Assembly (NCBI RefSeq): GCF_014524565.1
Contig: NZ_CP060139.1
Span: 2,859,501 to 2,923,500, forward strand
Length of the DNA: 64,000 bases
From: Croceimicrobium hydrocarbonivorans
GTDB taxonomy: Bacteria; Bacteroidota; Bacteroidia; Flavobacteriales; Schleiferiaceae
Direction of reading: 5' to 3'
In this document: piece after piece, positions 61,194 to 64,000 of the stretch
Layout of the letters: each line of letters opens with the position of its first letter
How positions within the stretch are numbered: the first letter of the stretch is position 1
Notes under the pieces: model-generated
The model's database searches: none
Told to the model about the DNA's origin: nothing
What the model saw: the letters and a program-made list of their open reading frames with translations, nothing else
Made by a program: the position numbers and the translations under genes

Positions 61194-61819
61194 TGGAATT
61201 AGCAGTATTAAATAAAGAAGGTAAGGATACCGGACGTAAAGTGACCTTGGCTGATGACATTTTTGCGATTGAGCCAAATGAGCACGCCCTGTATTTAGAT
61301 GTTAAGCAACATCTTGCCAATAAGCGTCAAGGTACTCACAAAGCGAAAGAACGAGATGAGATTTCTCGTACAACTAAGAAGTTCTTCCGTCAGAAAGGTA
61401 CCGGTAATGCCCGTGTAGGATCTTTAAAGAGTCCTGTACAACGTGGTGGTGGTACCGTATTCGGTCCCCGTCCTCGTAACTACGGTTTCAAACTCAACAA
61501 AAAGTTGAAAGCTTTGGCCCGTCGTTCTGCATTAGCACAGAAGGCCGCTGACCAAAATATTATCGTTTTGGAAGCCCTTCAAATGGACAAGCCAAACACT
61601 AAAAGCTACGTACAGATTTTGAGCGCATTAGGCCTCCAAGACAAAAAATCTTTACTGGTGCTTGGTGAGTCAAATAAAGCTGTATATTTGTCGTCCCGAA
61701 ATTTTAAGGGTTCCGACGTGTTAAGTGCTTCAGAATTAAACACTTACGCTGTAATGAAGGCGCAAACTGTGATTTTATCTGAAGATTCGTTGGAGAAGCT
61801 TGAAACTGTTTTAAGATAG
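61193..61819 (+). CDS. rplD: 50S ribosomal protein L4
   Basis: 208 residues. The extended loop VQRGGGTVFGPRPRNYGFKLNKK, which lines the exit tunnel, is clear. L4 in some bacteria also regulates the S10 operon; no evidence here. Overlaps rplC by one base. Confidence 0.98.
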   Translation: MELAVLNKEGKDTGRKVTLADDIFAIEPNEHALYLDVKQHLANKRQGTHKAKERDEISRTTKKFFRQKGTGNARVGSLKSPVQRGGGTVFGPRPRNYGFKLNKKLKALARRSALAQKAADQNIIVLEALQMDKPNTKSYVQILSALGLQDKKSLLVLGESNKAVYLSSRNFKGSDVLSASELNTYAVMKAQTVILSEDSLEKLETVLR

Positions 61820-61825
61820 TAAACC

Positions 61826-62116
61826 ATGGGCATTTTGATCAAACCAATCATCACTGAGAAGGCTACCGCTGATAGCGAAGACAATAATCGTTTTGCTTTC
61901 GAAGTTGCGGTGGATGCCAACAAGGTTGAGATCCGCAAGGCAGTGGAAGAGCTCTACGGTGTAAACGTAGAAAGTGTAAAAACTATGGTAATGCCAGGTA
62001 AGAGCAAGTTCCGCTATACCAAACAAGGTATTACCCGTGGTAACACTGGTAAGTATAAGAAAGCCATTGTGCAGGTTCGCAGTGGTGAAACTATTGACCT
62101 CTATAGCGAAATATAA
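61826..62116 (+). CDS. rplW: 50S ribosomal protein L23
   Basis: 96 residues. [51 protein letters not shown] is the L23 fold. It sits at the tunnel exit and is the docking site for trigger factor and SRP. Six bp after rplD. Confidence 0.98.
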   Translation: MGILIKPIITEKATADSEDNNRFAFEVAVDANKVEIRKAVEELYGVNVESVKTMVMPGKSKFRYTKQGITRGNTGKYKKAIVQVRSGETIDLYSEI

Positions 62117-62118
62117 TC

Positions 62119-62943
62119 ATGGCTGTACGTAAGTTAAATCCGGTTACTCCCGGACAGCGTTTTAAGGTTGTAGGTCAGTTTGAAACTGTAACCGCCAGCA
62201 AGCCTGAGAAGTCTCTTGTAAAAGGGAAGTCTAAGTCGGGCGGACGTAACAATAGTGGTAAAATGACTGTTCGCCAGTTAGGTGGTGGTCATAAACGTCG
62301 TTATCGTGTGATCGATTTCAAACGCGAAAAAGACGGCGTTCCTGCAACTGTAAAGTCAATCGAGTATGATCCTAACCGTTCAGCTCGCGTGGCTTTGTTG
62401 TTTTATGCAGATGGAGAGAAGCGTTACATTATCGCTCCTAACGGTTTACAAGTTGGGCAGCAGGTATTAAGTGGTAAAGATGCTACTCCTGAAATCGGTA
62501 ACACCATGTTCCTAGAGAATATTCCTTTAGGTACAGTAATCAGTTGCATTGAGATGCGTCCTGGACAAGGAGCAATCATTGCACGTTCTGCCGGATCTTT
62601 TGCCCAATTAGCGGCTCGCGATGGTAAGTATGCTATCGTGAAAATGCCTAGCGGTGAAACCCGTATGATCTTGACTACTTGTAAAGCTACCATTGGTGCT
62701 ATCGGAAACTCAGATCACCAGTTAGAGCGTAGTGGTAAGGCAGGTCGTAGCCGTTGGTTAGGCCGTCGTCCTCGCGTTCGTGGTGTAGCGATGAACCCAG
62801 TAGATCACCCCATGGGTGGTGGTGAAGGTCGTGCCAGCGGTGGCCATCCACGTTCACGTACTGGTATTCCAGCCAAAGGGTACAAAACTCGTACTCCTAA
62901 GAAGGCTTCGAACAAGTATATCATTGAAAGACGTAAAAAGTAA
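62119..62943 (+). CDS. rplB: 50S ribosomal protein L2
   Basis: 274 residues. [30 protein letters not shown], the OB/SH3-like domains and the C-terminal [25 protein letters not shown] with its peptidyl-transferase-proximal His identify L2. Two bp after rplW. Confidence 0.99.
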   Translation: MAVRKLNPVTPGQRFKVVGQFETVTASKPEKSLVKGKSKSGGRNNSGKMTVRQLGGGHKRRYRVIDFKREKDGVPATVKSIEYDPNRSARVALLFYADGEKRYIIAPNGLQVGQQVLSGKDATPEIGNTMFLENIPLGTVISCIEMRPGQGAIIARSAGSFAQLAARDGKYAIVKMPSGETRMILTTCKATIGAIGNSDHQLERSGKAGRSRWLGRRPRVRGVAMNPVDHPMGGGEGRASGGHPRSRTGIPAKGYKTRTPKKASNKYIIERRKK

Positions 62944-62949
62944 TTAGCT

Positions 62950-63231
62950 ATGGCGAGATCACTAAAAAAAGGTCCTTTTATTCACCATAAGCTGGAGCAG
63001 CGAGTATTGGCACAAGCCGATAGCGGTAAGAAGTCGGTAATTAAGACTTACAGCCGTGCCTCCATGATCTTTCCTGAAGCAGTAGGTCAGACTATAGCTG
63101 TACACAACGGAAGAACCTTTGTTCCTGTTTTTGTAACTGAAAACATGGTAGGTCACAAATTCGGTGAATTTGCATTGACTCGTACCTTCCGTGGACACGG
63201 TGGTAATAAGAAAGATAAAGGTAAGCGCTAA
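62950..63231 (+). CDS. rpsS: 30S ribosomal protein S19
   Basis: 93 residues. [19 protein letters not shown] and [52 protein letters not shown] identify S19, part of the 30S head near the A-site finger. Six bp after rplB. Confidence 0.99.
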   Translation: MARSLKKGPFIHHKLEQRVLAQADSGKKSVIKTYSRASMIFPEAVGQTIAVHNGRTFVPVFVTENMVGHKFGEFALTRTFRGHGGNKKDKGKR

Positions 63232-63240
63232 GAATAGGTT

Positions 63241-63675
63241 ATGGGATCTAGAAAGAAACAATCTGCTGAAGCAAGAAAGGAAGCCCGTAAGAACGTGGCG
63301 ATTGCTCAGCTGCGCAATTACCCAACCAGCCCTCGCAAGATGCGTTTGGTAGCTGATATGGTACGTGGAATGGATGTTGAAAAAGCTTTGTACCTCTTGA
63401 AGTACAGCCCTAAGCATGCCAGTATCCCCATGGAAAAATTATTGCGCTCAGCGATTAACAACTGGGAGCAGAAGAATGAAGGAGAGCGTATCGAAGATGC
63501 CGGATTATTTGTTTCCAGCATTCAGGTTGACTCCGCTCGTATGTTGAAGCGTATTCAAGCCGCCCCACAAGGACGTGCTCACCGCATTCGCAAACGCAGT
63601 AATCATGTAACCATTGTGGTAGATGCTCGTAGCAACGACGAAGCAGCCGCAGAATCTAACGAAGTAAACGAATAA
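63241..63675 (+). CDS. rplV: 50S ribosomal protein L22
   Basis: 144 residues, longer than the E. coli protein (110) by an N-terminal basic extension ([18 protein letters not shown]) and a C-terminal acidic tail ([14 protein letters not shown]). The core [32 protein letters not shown] and [19 protein letters not shown] are typical; its hairpin lines the exit tunnel. Confidence 0.98.
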   Translation: MGSRKKQSAEARKEARKNVAIAQLRNYPTSPRKMRLVADMVRGMDVEKALYLLKYSPKHASIPMEKLLRSAINNWEQKNEGERIEDAGLFVSSIQVDSARMLKRIQAAPQGRAHRIRKRSNHVTIVVDARSNDEAAAESNEVNE

Positions 63676-63679
63676 CCGC

Positions 63680-64000
63680 ATGGGACAGAAGACTAATCCA
63701 ATAGGAAACCGATTAGGATTTATCCGCGGCTGGGATAGCAATTGGTACGGTGGCCGTAATTATGGCGACAAGATCGCGGAAGATGCCAAAATCCGCAATT
63801 ACTTGTACGCACGTTTAAATAAGGCCAGCGTTAGCCGTATCATTATTGAGCGTACCCTTAAACTGGTTACCATTACCATTACTACCAGTCGTCCTGGTAT
63901 TATCATCGGTAAAGGTGGTCAGGAAGTTGATAAATTGAAGGAGGAGCTTAAAAAGCTCACCAAGAAAGAAGTTCAGATTAACATTTTCGAGATCAAGCGT
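63680..64000 (+). CDS. rpsC: 30S ribosomal protein S3, cut off by window edge
   Basis: 107 residues visible from ATG 63680 ([24 protein letters not shown]); the frame is open at 64000. The KH domain [20 protein letters not shown] is present. S3 lies at the mRNA entry channel. Four bp after rplV. Confidence 0.97.
   Translation, partial: MGQKTNPIGNRLGFIRGWDSNWYGGRNYGDKIAEDAKIRNYLYARLNKASVSRIIIERTLKLVTITITTSRPGIIIGKGGQEVDKLKEELKKLTKKEVQINIFEIKR

Noticed and set aside
1-64000. tRNA or rRNA genes
   Set aside because: No T-loop-like sequence or cloverleaf was recognised in the intergenic regions by eye; a covariance search would settle it.

Overview
The window is chromosomal DNA from a member of the Bacteroidota, most likely order Flavobacteriales. 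Signs seen in the sequence are three large secreted proteins with type IX secretion (T9SS) C-terminal sorting domains, promoter-like TAnnTTTG elements instead of sigma70 boxes, few Shine-Dalgarno sequences, a ribosomal str/S10 operon without tuf between fusA and rpsJ, a DUF4290 gene beside murA, and transmembrane TPR/HTH regulators. A family resembling Schleiferiaceae or Cryomorphaceae is my guess; genus is not determined.

Layout. 1-9.2 kb is largely surface-glycan machinery: an O-antigen ligase, two family 2 glycosyltransferases, two sulfotransferases transcribed divergently with start codons 8 bp apart, and a Wzm/Wzt polysaccharide ABC exporter, preceded by a cut-off class III aminotransferase and a DedA-like membrane protein. 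9.2-17.8 kb holds a T9SS cargo protein with SBBP-like repeats, RecG, a collagen-like lipoprotein, an M1 peptidase whose signal-peptide codons coincide with an intrinsic terminator, and an initiating sugar-phosphate transferase. 17.8-23.7 kb is a compact reverse-strand operon: MATE exporter, BioY, two more glycosyltransferases, a cation diffusion facilitator, a Crp/Fnr regulator and a small membrane protein.

23.8-31.6 kb is the accessory part. Five loci of a mosaic, highly structured, non-coding repeat, all in the same orientation, bracket two groups of reverse-strand genes. The first is a lipoprotein plus a ParD/ParE-type toxin-antitoxin pair with a perfect 22-bp palindrome upstream. The second is seven small, mostly secreted or membrane genes that I cannot assign. 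The repeats share 10-bp inverted arms (GATACTTTTT/AAAAAGTATC) around different interiors. One copy shows a compensatory change in both arms, and another hairpin keeps its stem while its apical loop varies. This is the least explained structure in the window.

31.6-40 kb returns to housekeeping: an ArsR/SRPBCC/DoxX-like cassette, then a seven-gene reverse operon grpE-dnaJ-ABC ATPase-ABC permease-mscS-ppx/gppA-NtrC-like regulator. The DnaJ has lost zinc centre I and the NtrC-like protein lacks a Fis DNA-binding domain. 40-42.6 kb encodes two related membrane-bound HTH regulators, 42.7-47.4 kb a 1576-residue T9SS protein with five repeated modules, and 47.7-52.8 kb a TlpA-like thioredoxin, MurA (Asp at the usual catalytic Cys, probable TTG start), DUF4290 and a UvrD/PcrA helicase. 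52.8-57 kb has an outer-membrane barrel, a third T9SS protein and a lipoprotein. From 57.2 kb to the end runs the ribosomal operon rpsL-rpsG-fusA-rpsJ-rplC-rplD-rplW-rplB-rpsS-rplV-rpsC (cut off), behind a good TTG-N19-TACATTTG promoter.

No tRNA, rRNA, CRISPR array, transposase or phage gene was seen. Coordinates were counted by hand; family calls are from motif recognition, not database searches.
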